DNA of 64,000 nt from Saccoglossus kowalevskii (Eukaryota > Hemichordata > Enteropneusta > Harrimaniidae): assembly GCF_000003605.2 (NCBI RefSeq), contig NW_003125307.1:1-64000 (forward strand), written 5' to 3'. The position numbers were made by a program, and so were the translations under genes. The notes under the pieces were generated by a model. That model was not told the DNA's origin. It did no database searches and saw only the letters and a program-made list of their open reading frames with translations. Numbering within the stretch: position 1 is the stretch's first letter; each line of letters starts with the position of its first letter. Shown here piece after piece: positions 14,160 through 28,336 of this stretch.

Positions 14160-15104
14160 GCCAGTTGAAAGCAGCACATAGATGTTCATGTGAGCTGAGT
14201 GTTAAATGTTAGAAAACAGCGTGCAAAGTTGGAAAAAACGAAGGAAATGTTGGCACAGTTGCTTGTATATTTAACCTAAGTCATTAACATGGCAACCCCG
14301 CAGTTAAATTTCAAAACACTAAGTAAATGTTCCGAGAATGTCTTATATATAAGCAGATTATCACAACAGTCAACCGAAAAATTGACAACAAACTGCTTAC
14401 AAAGTTGTGAAAAGCGATTGCAAAGTTAGTAGTTTCAATCGGAATTGTTACCTGTGATATCATATTAACAAGTCCCATGATTAAAAGTTTGGAAATGTGA
14501 ATAAATATTACGCCAATTGATGTAAAATTACCGTAGTGTTACTCCATGTATTCAGAGGTCATAGGTCAATTCTAGAAGGTACTCGAGCAGGCCATATCGA
14601 TTGAAAACACCCAAAAACATAAAATAGCCGCTAATTCGGCTTAATTTTAAATATAAACCATGTAGCTGTGTTGTTAGGTGACCGATAAATGTTTAATGTA
14701 AAGCTCAATCGGGCGTGGTTAGTCGTTGCATGGGAGACTCCCTGCGTAAACAAGGTGTTGCATTCATTTTGTTTTCATCACAAACATTAAGAAAATATAT
14801 AAGACAACGTTCCAACATTTTTTGGTACTGTGATGTAAATCATTTATAGTGAAAAATCGTGTCATTTTTGTAACTTTCTAAACTAATGGAAAATTTTCAA
14901 ATTCCTTCTAATCTTCAAGAACGAGTTGCTGATGCTGTCGGCACGTAGTCGGTTTTAAGCTATTAGCACACCGTGCAAAGGTGTTCAAAGTGAATGCAAA
15001 GTTGTGCAAAGTCGTTCCAAAGCTGCTAGATGTATTTGTATATATGACCTAAGTTGTTGGCATATAGAAACGCGCAGTTGTAAAGTCAAAAAAATTTAAT
15101 AAAA
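14160..15104 (+). repeat. Satellite unit 16 (945 bp)
   Basis: CCCATGATT/TTTGG haplotype, CTCGAG form, CGGCTTAATTTTA variant. A G interrupts the T run. Confidence 0.95.
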
Positions 15105-16050
15105 GCCAGTTGAAAGCAGCACATAGATGTTCATGTGAGCTGAGTGTTAAATGTTAGAAAACAGCGTGCAAAGTTGGAAAAAACAAAGGAAATGTTGGCA
15201 CAGTTGCTTGTATATTTAACCTAAGTCATTAACATGGCAACCCCGCAGTTAAATTTCAAAATACTAAGTAAATGTTCCGAGAATGTCTTATATATAAGCA
15301 GATTATCACAACAGTCAACCGAAAAATTGACAACAAACTGCTTACAAAGTTGTGAAAAGCGATTGCAAAGTTAGTAGTTTCAATCGGAATTGTTACCTGT
15401 GATATCATATTAACAAGTCCCATGATTAAAAGTTTGGAAATGTGAATAAATATTACGCCAATTGATGTAAAATTACCGTAGTGTTACTCCATGTATTCAG
15501 AGGTCATAGGTCAATTCTAGAAGGTACTCGAGCAGGCCATATCGATTGAAAACACCCAAAAACATAAAATAGCCGCTAATTCGGCTTAATTTTAAATATA
15601 AACCATGTAGCTGTGTTGTTAGGTGACCGATAAATGTTTAATGTAAAGCTCAATCGGGCGTGGTTAGTCGTTGCATGGGAGACTCCCTGCGTAAACAAGG
15701 TGTTGCATTCATTTTTTTTTTCATCACAAACATTAAGAAAATATATAAGACAACGTTCCAACATTTTTTGGTACTGTGATGTAAATCATTTATAGTGAAA
15801 AATCGTGTCATTTTTATAACTTTCTAAACTAATGGAAAATTTTCAAATTCCTTCTAATCTTCAAGAACGAGTTGCTGATGCTGTCGGCACGTAGTCGGTT
15901 TTAAGCTATTAGCACACCGTGCAAAGGTGTTCAAAGTGAATGCAAAGTTGTGCAAAGTCGTTCCAAAGCTGCTAGATGTATTTGTATATATGACCTAAGT
16001 TGTTGGCATATAGAAACGCGCAGTTGTAAAGTCAAAAAAATTTAATAAAA
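15105..16050 (+). repeat. Satellite unit 17 (946 bp)
   Basis: Like unit 16 with an uninterrupted T run. Shares AAAACAAAGGAAATG with unit 18. Confidence 0.95.
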
Positions 16051-16996
16051 GCCAGTTGAAAGCAGCACATAGATGTTCATGTGAGCTGAGTGTTAAATGT
16101 TAGAAAACAGCGTGCAAAGTTGGAAAAAACAAAGGAAATGTTGGCACAGTTGCTTGTATATTTAACCTAAGTCATTAACATGGCAACCCCGCAGTTAAAT
16201 TTCAAAATACTAAGTAAATGTTCCGAGAATGTCTTATATATAAGCAGATTATCACAACAGTCAACCGAAAAATTGACAACAAACTGCTTACAAAGTTGTG
16301 AAAAGCGATTGCAAAGTTAGTAGTTTCAATAGGAATTGTTACCTGTGATATCATATTAACAAGTCCCATAATTAAAAGTTCGGAAATGTGAATAAATATT
16401 ACGCCAATTGATGTTAAATTACCGTAGTGTTACTCCATGTATTCAGAGGTCATAGGTCAATTCTAGAAGGTACTCGAGCAGGCCATATCGATTGAAAACA
16501 CCCAAAAACATAAAATAGCCGCTAATTCGGCTTAATTTCAAATATAAACCATGTAGCTGTGTTGTTAGGTGATCGATAAATGTTTAATGTAAAGCTCAAT
16601 CGGGCGTGGTTAGTCGTTGCATGGGAGACTCCCTGCGTAAACAAGGTGTTGCATTCATTTTTTTTTTCATCACAAACATTAAGAAAATATATAAGACAAC
16701 GTTCCGACATTTTTTGGTACTGTGATGTAAATCATTTATAGTGAAAAATCGTGTCATTTTTGTAACTTTCTAAACTAATGGAAAATTTTCAAATTCCTTC
16801 TAATCTTCAAGAACGAGTTGCTGATGCTGTTGGCACGTAGTCGGTTTTAAGCTATTAGCACACCGTGCAAAGGTGTTCAAAGTGAATGCAAAGTTGTGCA
16901 AAGTCGTTCCAAAGCTGCTAGATGTATTTGTATATATGACCTAAGTTGTTGGCATATAGAAACGCGCAGTTGTAAAGTCAAAAAAATTTAATAAAA
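16051..16996 (+). repeat. Satellite unit 18 (946 bp)
   Basis: CAATAGG/CCCATAATT haplotype, CTCGAG form, AAAACAAAGG at its start, private GTGATCGATA. Confidence 0.95.
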
Positions 16997-17942
16997 GCCA
17001 GTTGAAAGCAGCACATAGATGTTCATGTGAGCTGAGTGTTAAATGTTAGAAAACAGCGTGCAAAGTTGGAAAAAACGAAGGAAATGTTGGCACAGTTGCT
17101 TGTATATTTAATCTAAGTCATTAACATGGAAACCCCGCAGTTAAATTTCAAAATACTAAGTAAATGTTCCGAGAATGTCTTATATATAAGCAGATTATCA
17201 CAACAGTCAACCGAAAAATTGACAACAAACTGCTTACAAAGTTGTGAAAAGCGATTGCAAAGTTAGTAGTTTCAATCGGAATTGTTACCTGTGATATCAC
17301 ATTAACAAGTCCCACGATTAAAAGTTCGGAAATGTGAATAAATATTACGCCAATTGATGTAAAATTACCGTAGTATTACTCCATGTATTCAGAGGTCATA
17401 GGTCAATTCTAGAAGGTACTCGAGCAGGCCATATCGATTGAAAACACCCAAAAACATAAAATAGCCGCTAATTCGGCTTAATTTCAAATATCAACCATGT
17501 AGCTGTGTTGTTAGGTGACCGATAAATGTTTAATGTAAAGCTCAATCGGGCGTGGTTAGTCGTTGCATGGGAGACTCCCTGCGTAAACAAGGTGTTGCAT
17601 TCATTTTTTTTTTCATCACAAACATTACGAAAATATATAAGACAACGTTCCAACATTTTTTGGTACTGTGATGTAAATCATTTATAGTGAAAAATCGTGT
17701 CATTTTTGTAACTTTCTAAACTAATGGAAAATTTTCAAATTCCTTCTAATCTTCAAGAACGAGTTGCTGATGCTGTTGGCACGTAGTCGGTTTTAAGCTA
17801 TTAGCACACCGTGCAAAGGTGTTCAAAGTGATTGCAAAGTTGTGCAAAGTCGTTCCAAAGCTGCTAGATGTATTTGTATATATGACCTAAGTTGTTGGCA
17901 TATAGAAACGCGCAGTTGTAAAGTCAAAAAAAATTAATAAAA
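16997..17942 (+). repeat. Satellite unit 19 (946 bp)
   Basis: CATGGAAACCCCG, TATCACATTAAC and CATTACGAAAAT together match unit 49, thirty units downstream. Confidence 0.95.
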
Positions 17943-18888
17943 GCCAGTTGAAAGCAGCACATAGATGTTCATGTGAGCTGAGTGTAAAATGTTAGAAAAC
18001 AGCGTGCAAAGTTGGAAAAAACGAAGGAAATGTTGGCACAGTTGCTTGTATATTTAACCTAAGTCATTAACATGGCAACCCCGCAGTTAAATTTCAAAAT
18101 ACTAAGTAAATGTTCCGAGAATGTCTTATATATAAGCAGATTATCACAACAATCAACCGAAAAATTGACAACAAACTGCTTACAAAGTTGCGAAAAGCGA
18201 TTGCAAAGTTAGTAGTTTCAATCGGAATTGTTACCTGTGATATCATATTAACAAGTCCCACGATTAAAAGTTCGGAAATGTGAATAAATATTACGCCAAT
18301 TGATGTTAAATTACCGTAGTGTTACTCCATGTATTCAGAGGTCATAGGTCAATTCTAGAAGGTACTGGAGCAGGCCATATCGATTGAAAACACCCAAAAA
18401 CATAAAATAGCCGCTAATTCGTCTTTATTTCAAATATAAACCATGTAGCTGTGTTGTTAGGTGACCGATAAATGTTTAATGTAAAGCTCAATCGGGCGTG
18501 GTTAGTCGTTGCATGGGAGACTCCCTGCGTAAACAAGGTGTTGCATTCATTTTTTTTTTCATCACAAACATTAAGAAAATATATAAGACAACGTTCCAAC
18601 ATTTTTTGGTACTGTGATGTAAATCATTTATAGTGAAAAATCGTGTCATTTTTGTAACTTTCTAAACTAATGGAAAATTTTCAAATTCCTTCTAATCTTC
18701 AAGAACGAGTTGCTGATGCTGTCGGCACGTAGTCGGTTTTAAGCTATTAGCACACCGTGCAAAGGTGTTCAAAGTGAATGCAAAGTTGTGCAAAGTCGTT
18801 CCAAAGCTGCTAGATGTATTTGTATATATGACCTAAGTTGTTGGCATATAGAAACGCGCAGTTGTAAAGTCAAAAAAATTTAATAAAA
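17943..18888 (+). repeat. Satellite unit 20 (946 bp)
   Basis: TTCGTCTTTATT, CTGGAG and CACAACAATC, all shared with adjacent unit 21. Confidence 0.95.
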
Positions 18889-19835
18889 GCCAGTTGAAAG
18901 CAGCACATAGATGTTCATGTGTGCTGAGTGTTAAATGTTAGAAAACAGCGTGCAAAGTTGGAAAAAACGAAGGAAATGTTGGCACAGTTGCTTGTATATT
19001 TAACCTAAGTCATTAACATGGCAACCCCGCAGTTAAATTTCAAAATACTAAGTAAATGTTCCGAGAATGTCTTATATATAAGCAGATTATCACAACAATC
19101 AACCGAAAAATTGACAACAAACTGCTTACAAAGTTGTGAAAAGCGATTGCAAAGTTAGTAGTTTCAATCGGAATTGTTACCTGTGATATCATATTAACAA
19201 GTCCCACGATTAAAAGTTCGGAAATGTGAATAAATATTACGCCAATTGATGTTAAATTACCGTAGTGTTACTCCATGTATTCAGAGGTCATAGGTCAATT
19301 CTAGAAGGTACTGGAGCAGGCCATATCGATTGAAAACACCCAAAAACATAAAATAGCCGCTAATTCGTCTTTATTTCAAATATAAACCATGTAGCTGTGT
19401 TGTTAGGTGACCGATAAATGTTTAATGTAAAGCTCAATCGGGCGTGGTTAGTCGTTGCATGGGAGACTCCCTGCGTAAACAAGGTGTTGCATTCATTTTT
19501 TTTTTCATCACAAACATTAAGAAAATATATAAGACAACGTTCCAACATTTTTTGGTACTGTGATGTAAATCATTTATAGTGAAAAATCGTGTCATTTTTG
19601 TAACTTTCTAAACTAATGGAAAATTTTCAAATTCCTTCTAATCTTCAAGAACGAGTTGCTGATGCTGTCGGCACGTAGTCGGTTTTAAGCTATTAGCACA
19701 CCGTGCAAAGGTGTTCAAAGTGATTGCAAAGTTGTGCAAAGTCGTTCCAAAGCTGCTAGATGTATTTGTATATATGACCTAAGTTGTTGGCATATAGAAA
19801 CGCGCAGTTGTAAAGTCAAAAAAAATTTAATAAAA
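18889..19835 (+). repeat. Satellite unit 21 (947 bp)
   Basis: Near-twin of unit 20, and shares CATGTGTGCTG with unit 9. Confidence 0.95.
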
Positions 19836-20781
19836 GCCAGTTGAAAGCAGCACATAGATGTTCATGTGAGCTGAGTGTTAAATGTTAGAAAACAGCGTGC
19901 AAAGTTGGAAAAAACGAAGGAAATGTTGGCACAGTTGCTTGTATATTTAACCTAAGTCATTAACATGGCAACCCCGCAGTTAAATTTCAAAATACTAAGT
20001 AAATGTTCCGAGAATGTCTTATATATAAGCAGATTATCACAACAGTCAACCGAAAAATTGACAACAAACTGCTTACAAAGTTGTGAAAAGCGATTGCAAA
20101 GTTAGTAGTTTCAATCGGAATTGTTACCTGTGATATCATATTAACAAGTCCCATGATTAAAAGTTTGGAAATGTGAATAAATATTACGCCAATTGATGTA
20201 AAATTACCGTAGTGTTACTCCATGTATTCAGAGGTCATAGGTCAATTCTAGAAGGTACTCGAGCAGGCCATATCGATTGAAAACACCCAAAAACATAAAA
20301 TAGCCGCTAATTCGGCTTAATTTTAAATATAAACCATGTAGCTGTGTTGTTAGGTGAACGATAAATGTTTAATGTAAAGCTCAATTGGGCGTGGTTAGTC
20401 GTTGCATGGGAGACTCCCTGCGTAAACAAGGTGTTGCATTCATTTTTTTTTCATCACAAACATTAAGAAAATATATAAGACAACTTTCCAGCATTTTTTG
20501 GTACTGTGATGTAAATCATTTATAGTGAAAAATCGTGTCATTTTTGTAACTTTCTAAACTAATGGAAAATTTTCAAATTCCTTCTAATCTTCAAGAACGA
20601 GTTGCTGATGCTGTCGGCACGTAGTCGGTTTTAAGCTATTAGCACACCGTGCAAAGGTGTTCAAAGTGATTGCAAAGTTGTGCAAAGTCGTTCCAAAGCT
20701 GCTAGATGTATTTGTATATATGACCTAAGTTGTTGGCATATAGAAACGCGCAGTTGTAAAGTCAAAAAAAATTTAATAAAA
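19836..20781 (+). repeat. Satellite unit 22 (946 bp)
   Basis: CCCATGATT/TTTGG, CGGCTTAATTTTA, and CAATTGGGCG shared with unit 23 only. Confidence 0.95.
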
Positions 20782-21726
20782 GCCAGTTGAAAGCAGCACA
20801 TAGATGTTCATGTGAGCTGAGTGTTAAATGTTAGAAAACAGCGTGCAAAGTTGGAAAAAACGAAGGAAATGTTGGCACAGTTGCTTGTATATTTAACCTA
20901 AGTCATTAACATGGCAACCCCGCAGTTAAATTTCAAAATACTAAGTAAATGTTCCGAGAATGTCTTATATATAAGCAGATTATCACAACAGTCAACCGAA
21001 AAATTGACAACAAACTGCTTACAAAGTTGTGAAAAGCGATTGCAAAGTTAGTAGTTTCAATCGTAATTGTTACCTGTGATATCATATTAACAAGTCCCAT
21101 GATTAAAAGTTTGGAAATGTGAATAAATATTACGCCAATTGATGTAAAATTACCGTAGTGTTACTCCATGTATTCAGAGGTCATAGGTCAATTCTAGAAG
21201 GTACTCGAGCAGGCCATATCGATTGAAAACACCCAAAAACATAAAATAGCCGCTAATTCGGCTTAATTTTAAATATAAACCATGTAGCTGTGTTGTTAGG
21301 TGACCGATAAATGTTTAATGTAAAGCTCAATTGGGCGTGGTTAGTCGTTGCATGGGAGACTCCCTGCGTAAACAAGGTGTTGCATTCATTTTTTTTTCAT
21401 CACAAACATTAAGAAAATATATAAGACAACGTTCCAGCATTTTTTGGTACTGTGATGTAAATCATTTATAGTGAAAAATCGTGTCATTTTTGTAACTTTC
21501 TAAACTAATGGAAAATTTTCAAATTCCTTCTAATCTTCAAGAACGAGTTGCTGATGCTGTCGGCACGTAGTCGGTTTTAAGCTATTAGCACACCGTGCAA
21601 AGGTGTTCAAAGTGAATGCAAAGTTGTGCAAAGTCGTTCCAAAGCTGCTAGATGTATTTGTATATATGACCTAAGTTGTTGGCATATAGAAACGCGCAGT
21701 TGTAAAGTCAAAAAATTTTAATAAAA
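20782..21726 (+). repeat. Satellite unit 23 (945 bp)
   Basis: Near-twin of unit 22 (CAATTGGGCG), with a private ATCGTAATTG. Confidence 0.95.
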
Positions 21727-22671
21727 GCCAGTTGAAAGCAGCACATAGATGTTCATGTGAGCTGAGTGTTAAATGTTAGAAAACAGCGTGCAAAGTTGGA
21801 AAAAACGAAGGAAATGTTGGCACAGTTGCTTGTATATTTAACCTAAGTCATTAACATGGCAACCCCGCAGTTAAATTTCAAAATACTAAATAAATGTTCC
21901 GAGAATGTCTTATATATAAGCAGATTATCACAACAGTCAACCGAAAAATTGACAACAAACTGCTTACAAAGTTGTGAAAAGCGATTGCAAAGTTAGTAGT
22001 TTCAATCGGAATTGTTACCTGTGATATCATATTAACAAGTCCCACGATTAAAAGTTCGGAAATGTGAATAAATATTACGCCAATTGATGTTAAATTACCG
22101 TAGTGTTACTCCATGTATTCAGAGGTCATAGGTCAATTCTAGAAGGTACTCGAGCAGGCCATATCGATTGAAAACACCCAAAAACATAAAATAGCCGCTA
22201 ATTCAACTTAATTTCAAATATAAACCATGTATATGTGTTGTTAGGTGACCGATAAATGTTTAATGTAAAGCTCAATCGGGCGTGGTTAGTCGTTGCATGG
22301 GAGACTCCCTGCGTAAACAAGGTGTTGTATTCATTTTTTTTTCATCACAAACATTAAGAAAATATATAAGACAACGTTCCAACATTTTTTGGTACTGTGA
22401 TGTAAATCATTTATAGTGAAAAATCGTGTCATTTTTGTAACTTTCTAAACTAATGGAAAATTTTCAAATTCCTTCTAATCTTCAAGAACGAGTTGCTGAT
22501 GCTGTCGGCACGTAGTCGGTTTTAAGCTATTAACACACCGTGCAAAGGTGTTCAAAGTGAATGCAAAGTTGTGCAAAGTCGTTCCAAAGCTGCTAGATGT
22601 ATTTGTATATATGACCTAAGTTGTTGGCATATAGAAACGCGCAGTTGTAAAGTCAAAAAAAATTAATAAAA
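21727..22671 (+). repeat. Satellite unit 24 (945 bp)
   Basis: TTCAACTTAATT and CATGTATATGTG as in units 13, 14 and 35, but on the CCCACGATT haplotype. Confidence 0.95.
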
Positions 22672-23610
22672 GCCAGTTGAAAGCAGCACATAGATGTTCA
22701 TGTGAGCTGAGTGTTAAATGTTAGAAAACAGCGTGCAAAGTTGGAAAAAACGAAGGAAATGTTGGCACAGTTGCTTGTATATTTAAGCTAAGTCATTAAC
22801 ATGGCAACCCCGCAGTTAAATTTCAAAATACTAAGTAAATGTTCCGAGAATGTCTTATTTATAAGCAGATTATCACAACAGTCAACCGAAAAATTGACAA
22901 CAAACTGCTTACAAAGTTGTGAAAAGCGATTGCAAAGTTAGTAGTTTCAATAGGAATTGTTACCTGTGATATCATATTAACAAGTCCCATAATTAAAAGT
23001 TCGGAAATGTGAATAAATATTACGCCAATTGATGTTAAATTACCGTAGTGTTACTCCATGTATTCAGAGGTCATAGGTCAATTCTAGAAGGTACTCGAGC
23101 AGGCCATATCGATTGAAAACACCCAAAAACATAAAATAGCCGGTAATTCGGCTTAATTTCAAATATAAACCATGTAGCTGTGTTGTTAGGTGACCGATAA
23201 ATGTTTAATGTAAAGCTCAATCGGGCGTGGTTAGTCGTTGCATGGGAGACGTAAACAAGGTGTTGCATTCATTTTTTTTTCATCACAAACATTAAGAAAA
23301 TATATAAGACAACGTTCCAACATTTTTTGGTACTGTGATGTAAATCATTTATAGTGAAAAATCGTGTCATTTTTGTAACTTTCTAAACTAATGGAAAATT
23401 TTCAAATTCCTTCTAATCTTCAAGAACGAGTTGCTGATGCTGTTGGCACGTAGTCGGTTTTAAGCTATTAGCACACCGTGCAAAGGTGTTCAAAGTGATT
23501 GCAAAGTTGTGCAAAGTCGTTCCAAAGCTGCTAGATGTATTTGTATATATGACCTAAGTTGTTGGCATATAGAAACGCGCAGTTGTAAAGTCAAACAAAA
23601 TTTAATAAAA
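22672..23610 (+). repeat. Satellite unit 25 (939 bp)
   Basis: Matches unit 15 (TTAAGCTAAG, CAATAGG, CCCATAATT, GCCGGTAATT). A 7-base loss near 23250 removes one arm of the second hairpin. The TATA palindrome reads CTTATTTATAAG. Confidence 0.95.
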
Positions 23611-24555
23611 GCCAGTTGAAAGCAGCACATAGATGTTCATGTGAGCTGAGTGTTAAATGTTAGAAAACAGCGTGCAAAGTTGGAAACAACGAAGGAAATG
23701 TTGGCACAGTTGCTTGTATATTTAACCTAAGTCATTAACATGGCAACCCCGCAGTTAAATTTCAAAATACTAAGTAAATGTTCCGAGAATGTCTTATATA
23801 TAAGTAGATTATCACAACAGTCAACCGAAAAATTGACAACAAACTGCTTACAAAGTTGTGAAAAGCGATTGCAAAGTTAGTAGTTTCAATCGGAATTGTT
23901 ACCTGTGATATCATATTAACAAGTCCCATGATTAAAAGTTTGGAAATGTGAATAAATATTACGCCAATTGATGTAAAATTACCGTAGTGTTACTCCATGT
24001 ATTCAGAGGTCATAGGTCAATTCTAGAAGGTACTGGAGCAGGCCATATCGATTGAAAACACCCAAAAACATAAAATAGCCGCTAATTCGGCTTAATTCCA
24101 AATATAAACCGTGTAGCTGTGTTGTTAGGTGACCGATAAATGTTTAATGTAAAGCTGAATCGGGCGTGGTTAGTCGTTGCATGGGAGACTCCCTGTGTAA
24201 ACTAGGTGTTACATTCATTTTTTTTCATCACAAACATTAAGAAAATATATAAGACAACGTTCCAGCATTTTTTGGTACTGTGATGTAAATCATTTATAGT
24301 GAATAATCGTGTCATTTTTGTAACTTTCTAAACTAATGGAAAATTTTCAAATTCCTTCTAATCTTCAAGAACGAGTTGCTGATGTTGTTGGAACGTAGTC
24401 GGTTTTAAGCTATTAGCACACCGTGCAAAGGTGTTCAAAGTGATTGCAAAGTTGTGCAAAGTCGTTCCAAAGCTGCTAGATGTATTTGTATATATGACCT
24501 AAGTTGTTGGCATATAGAAACGCGCAGTTGTAAAGTCAAAAAAAAATTAATAAAA
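23611..24555 (+). repeat. Satellite unit 26 (945 bp)
   Basis: First unit of the local 26-32 subfamily (TTGGAAACAACGAAGG). Also AATTCCAAATATAAACCGTG and CTGTGTAAACTAGG. Confidence 0.95.
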
Positions 24556-25501
24556 GCCAGTTGAAAGCAGCACATAGATGTTCATGTGAGCTGAGTGTTA
24601 AATGTTAGAAAACAGCGTGCAAAGTTGGAAACAACGAAGGAAATGTTGGCACAGTTGCTTGTATATTTAACCTAAGTCATTAACATGGCAACCCCGCAGT
24701 TAAATTTCAAAATACTAAGTAAATGTTCCGAGAATGTCTTATATATAAGTAGAATATCACAACAGTCAACCGAAAAATTGACAACAAACTGCTTACAAAG
24801 TTGTGAAAAGCAATTGCAAAGTTAGTAGTTTCAATCGGAATTGTTACCTGTGATATCATATTAACAAGTCCCATGATTAAAAGTTTGGAAATGTGAATAA
24901 ATATTACGCCAATTGATGTAAAATTACCGTAGTGTTACTCCATGTATTCAGAGGTCATAGGTCAATTCTAGAAGGTACTCGAGCAGGCCATATCGATTGA
25001 AAACACCCAAAAACATAAAATAGCCGCTAATTCGGCATAATTTCAAATATAAACCGTGTAGCTGTGTTGTTAGGTGACCGATAAATGTTTAATGTAAAGC
25101 TCAATCGGGCGTGGTTAGTCGTTGCATGGGAGACTCCCTGCGTAAACAAGGTGTTGCATTCATTTTTTTTTCATCACAAACATTAAGAAAATATATAAGG
25201 CAACATTCCAGCATTTTTTGGTACTGTGATGTAAATCATTTATAGTGAAAAATCGTGTCATTTTTGTAACTTTCTAAACTAATGGAAAATTTTCAAATTC
25301 CTTCTAATCTTCAAGAACGAGTTGCTGATGCTGTCGGCACGTAGTCGGTTTTAAGCTATTAGCACACCGTGCAAAGGTGTTCAAAGTGATTGCAAAGTTG
25401 TGCAAAGTCGTTCCAAAGCTGCTAGATGTATTTGTATATATGACCTAAGTTGTTGGCATATAGAAACGCGCAGTTGTAAAGTCAAAAAAAATTTAATAAA
25501 A
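24556..25501 (+). repeat. Satellite unit 27 (946 bp)
   Basis: 26-32 subfamily. ATAAGGCAACATTCC is shared only with unit 31. Confidence 0.95.
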
Positions 25502-26446
25502 GCCAGTTGAAAGCAGCACATAGATGTTCATGTGAGCTGAGTGTTAAATGTTAGAAAACAGCGTGCAAAGTTGGAAACAACGAAGGAAATGTTGGCACAG
25601 TTGCTTGTATATTTAACCTAAGTCATTAACATGGCAACCCCGCAGTTAAATTTCAAAATACTAAGTAAATGTTCCGAGAATGTCTTATATATAAGCAGAT
25701 TATCACAACAGTCAACCGAAAAATTGACAACAAACTGCTTACAAAGTTGTGAAAAGCGATTGCAAAGTTAGTAGTTTCAATCGGAATTGTTACCTGTGAT
25801 ATCATATTAACAAGTCCCACGATTAAAAGTTCGGAAATGTGAATAAATATTACGCCAATTGATGTTAAATTACCGTAGTGTTACTCCATGTATTCAGAGG
25901 TCATAGGTCAATTCTAGAAGGTACTGGAGCACGCCATATCGATTGAAAACACCCAAAAACATAAAATAGCCGCTAATTCGACTTTATTTCAAATATAAAC
26001 CATGTAGCTGTGTTGTTAGATGACCGATAAATGTTTAATGTAAAGCTCAATCGGGCGTGGTTAGTCGTTGCATGGAAGACTCCCTGTGTAAACAAGGTGT
26101 TACATTCATTTTTTTTCATCACAAACATTAAGAAAATATATAAGACAACGTTCCAGCATTTTTTGGTACTGTGATGTAAATCATTTATAGTGAATAATCG
26201 TGTCATTTTTGTAACTTTCTAAACTAATGGAAAATTTTCAAATTCTTTCTAATCTTCAAGAACGAGTTGCTGATGCTGTTGGCACGTAGTCGGTTTTAAG
26301 CTATTAGCACACCGTGCAAAGGTGTTCAAAGTGAATGCAAAGTTGTGCAAAGTCGTTCCAAAGCTGCTAGATGTATTTGTATATATGACCTAAGTTGTTG
26401 GCATATAGAAACGCGCAGTTGTAAAGTCAAAAAAAATTTAATAAAA
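25502..26446 (+). repeat. Satellite unit 28 (945 bp)
   Basis: 26-32 subfamily at its start but CCCACGATT, CTGGAG and TTCGACTTTATT in the middle, so it looks like a mosaic. Confidence 0.95.
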
Positions 26447-27391
26447 GCCAGTTGAAAGCAGCACATAGATGTTCATGTGAGCTGAGTGTTAAATGTTAGA
26501 AAACAGCGTGCAAAGTTGGAAACAACGAAGGAAATGTTGGCACAGTTGCTTGTATATTTAACCTAAGTCATTAACATGGCAACCCCGCAGTTAAATTTCA
26601 AAATACTAAGTAAATGTTCCGAGAATGTCTTATATATAAGTAGATTATCACAACAGTCAACCGAAAAATTGACAACAAACTGCTTACAAAGTTGTGAAAA
26701 GCGATTGCAAAGTTAGTAGTTTCAATCGGAATTGTTACCTGTGATATCATATTAACAAGTCCCATGATTAAAAGTTTGGAAATGTGAATAAATATTACGC
26801 CAATTGATGTAAAATTACCGTAGTGTTACTCCATGTATTCAGAGGTCATAGGTCAATTCTAGAAGGTACTCGAGCAGGCCATATCGATTGAAAACACCCA
26901 AAAACATAAAATAGCCGCTAATTCGGCTTAATTCCAAATATAAACCGTGTAGCTGTGTTGTTAGGTGACCGATAAATGTTCAATGTAAAGCTCAATCGGG
27001 CGTGGTTAGTCGTTGCATGGGAGACTCCCTGTGTAAACAAGGTGTTACATTCATTTTTTTTCATCACAAACATTAAGAAAATATATAAGACAACGTTCCA
27101 GCATTTTTTGGTACTGTGATGTAAATCATTTATAGTGAAAAATCGTGTCATTTTTGTAACTTTCTAAACTAATGGAAAATTTTCAAATTCCTTCTAATCT
27201 TCAAGAACGAGTTGCTGATGCTGTTGGCACGTAGTCGGTTTTAAGCTATTAGCACACCGTGCAAAGGTGTTCAAAGTGATTGCAAAGTTGTGCAAAGTCG
27301 TTCCAAAGCTGCTAGATGTATTTGTATATATGACCTAAGTTGTTGGCATATAGAAACGCGCAGTTGTAAAGTCAAAAAAAATTTAATAAAA
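26447..27391 (+). repeat. Satellite unit 29 (945 bp)
   Basis: 26-32 subfamily, very close to unit 30 (AATTCCAAAT, ACCGTGTAG, CTGTGTAAAC, GTTACATTC). Confidence 0.95.
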
Positions 27392-28336
27392 GCCAGTTGA
27401 AAGCAGCACATAGATGTTCATGTGAGCTGAGTGTTAAATGTTAGAAAACAGCGTGCAAAGTTGGAAACAACGAAGGAAATATTGGCACAGTTGCTTGTAT
27501 ATTTAACCTAAGTCATTAACATGGCAACCCCGCAGTTAAATTTCAAAATACTAAGTAAATGTTTCGAGAATGTCTTATATATAAGTAGATTATCACAACA
27601 GTCAACCGAAAAATTGACAACAAACTGCTTACAAAGTTGTGAAAAGCGATTGCAAAGTTAGTAGTTTCAATCGGAATTGTTACCTGTGATATCATATTAA
27701 CAAGTCCCATGATTAAAAGTTTGGAAATGTGAATAAATATTACGCCAATTGATGTAAAATTACCGTAGTGTTACTCCATGTATTCAGAGGTCATAGGTCA
27801 ATTCTAGAATGTACTCGAGCAGGCCATATCGATTGAAAACACCCAAAAACATAAAATAGCCGCTAATTCGGCTTAATTCCAAATATAAACCGTGTAGCTG
27901 TGTTGTTAGGTGACCGATAAATGTTTAATGTAAAGCTCAATCGGGCGTGGTTAGTCGTTGCATGGGAGACTCCCTGTGTAAACAAGGTGTTACATTCATT
28001 TTTTTTCATCACAAACATTAAGAAAATATATAAGACAACGTTCCAGCATTTTTTGGTACTGTGATGTAAATCATTTATAGTGAAAAATCGTGTCATTTTT
28101 GTAACTTTCTAAACTAATGGAAAATTTTCAAATTCCTTCTAATCTTCAAGAACGAGTTGCTGATGCTGTTGGCACGTAGTCGGTTTTAAGCTATTAGCAC
28201 ACCGTGCAAAGGTGTTCAAAGTGATTGCAAAGTTGTGCAAAGTCGTTCCAAAGCTGCTAGATGTATTTGTATATATGACCTAAGTTGTTGGCATATAGAA
28301 ACGCGCAGTTGTAAAGTCAAAAAAAATTTAATAAAA
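27392..28336 (+). repeat. Satellite unit 30 (945 bp)
   Basis: 26-32 subfamily. GAAATATTGG and GTTTCGAGAATG are shared only with unit 31. Confidence 0.95.
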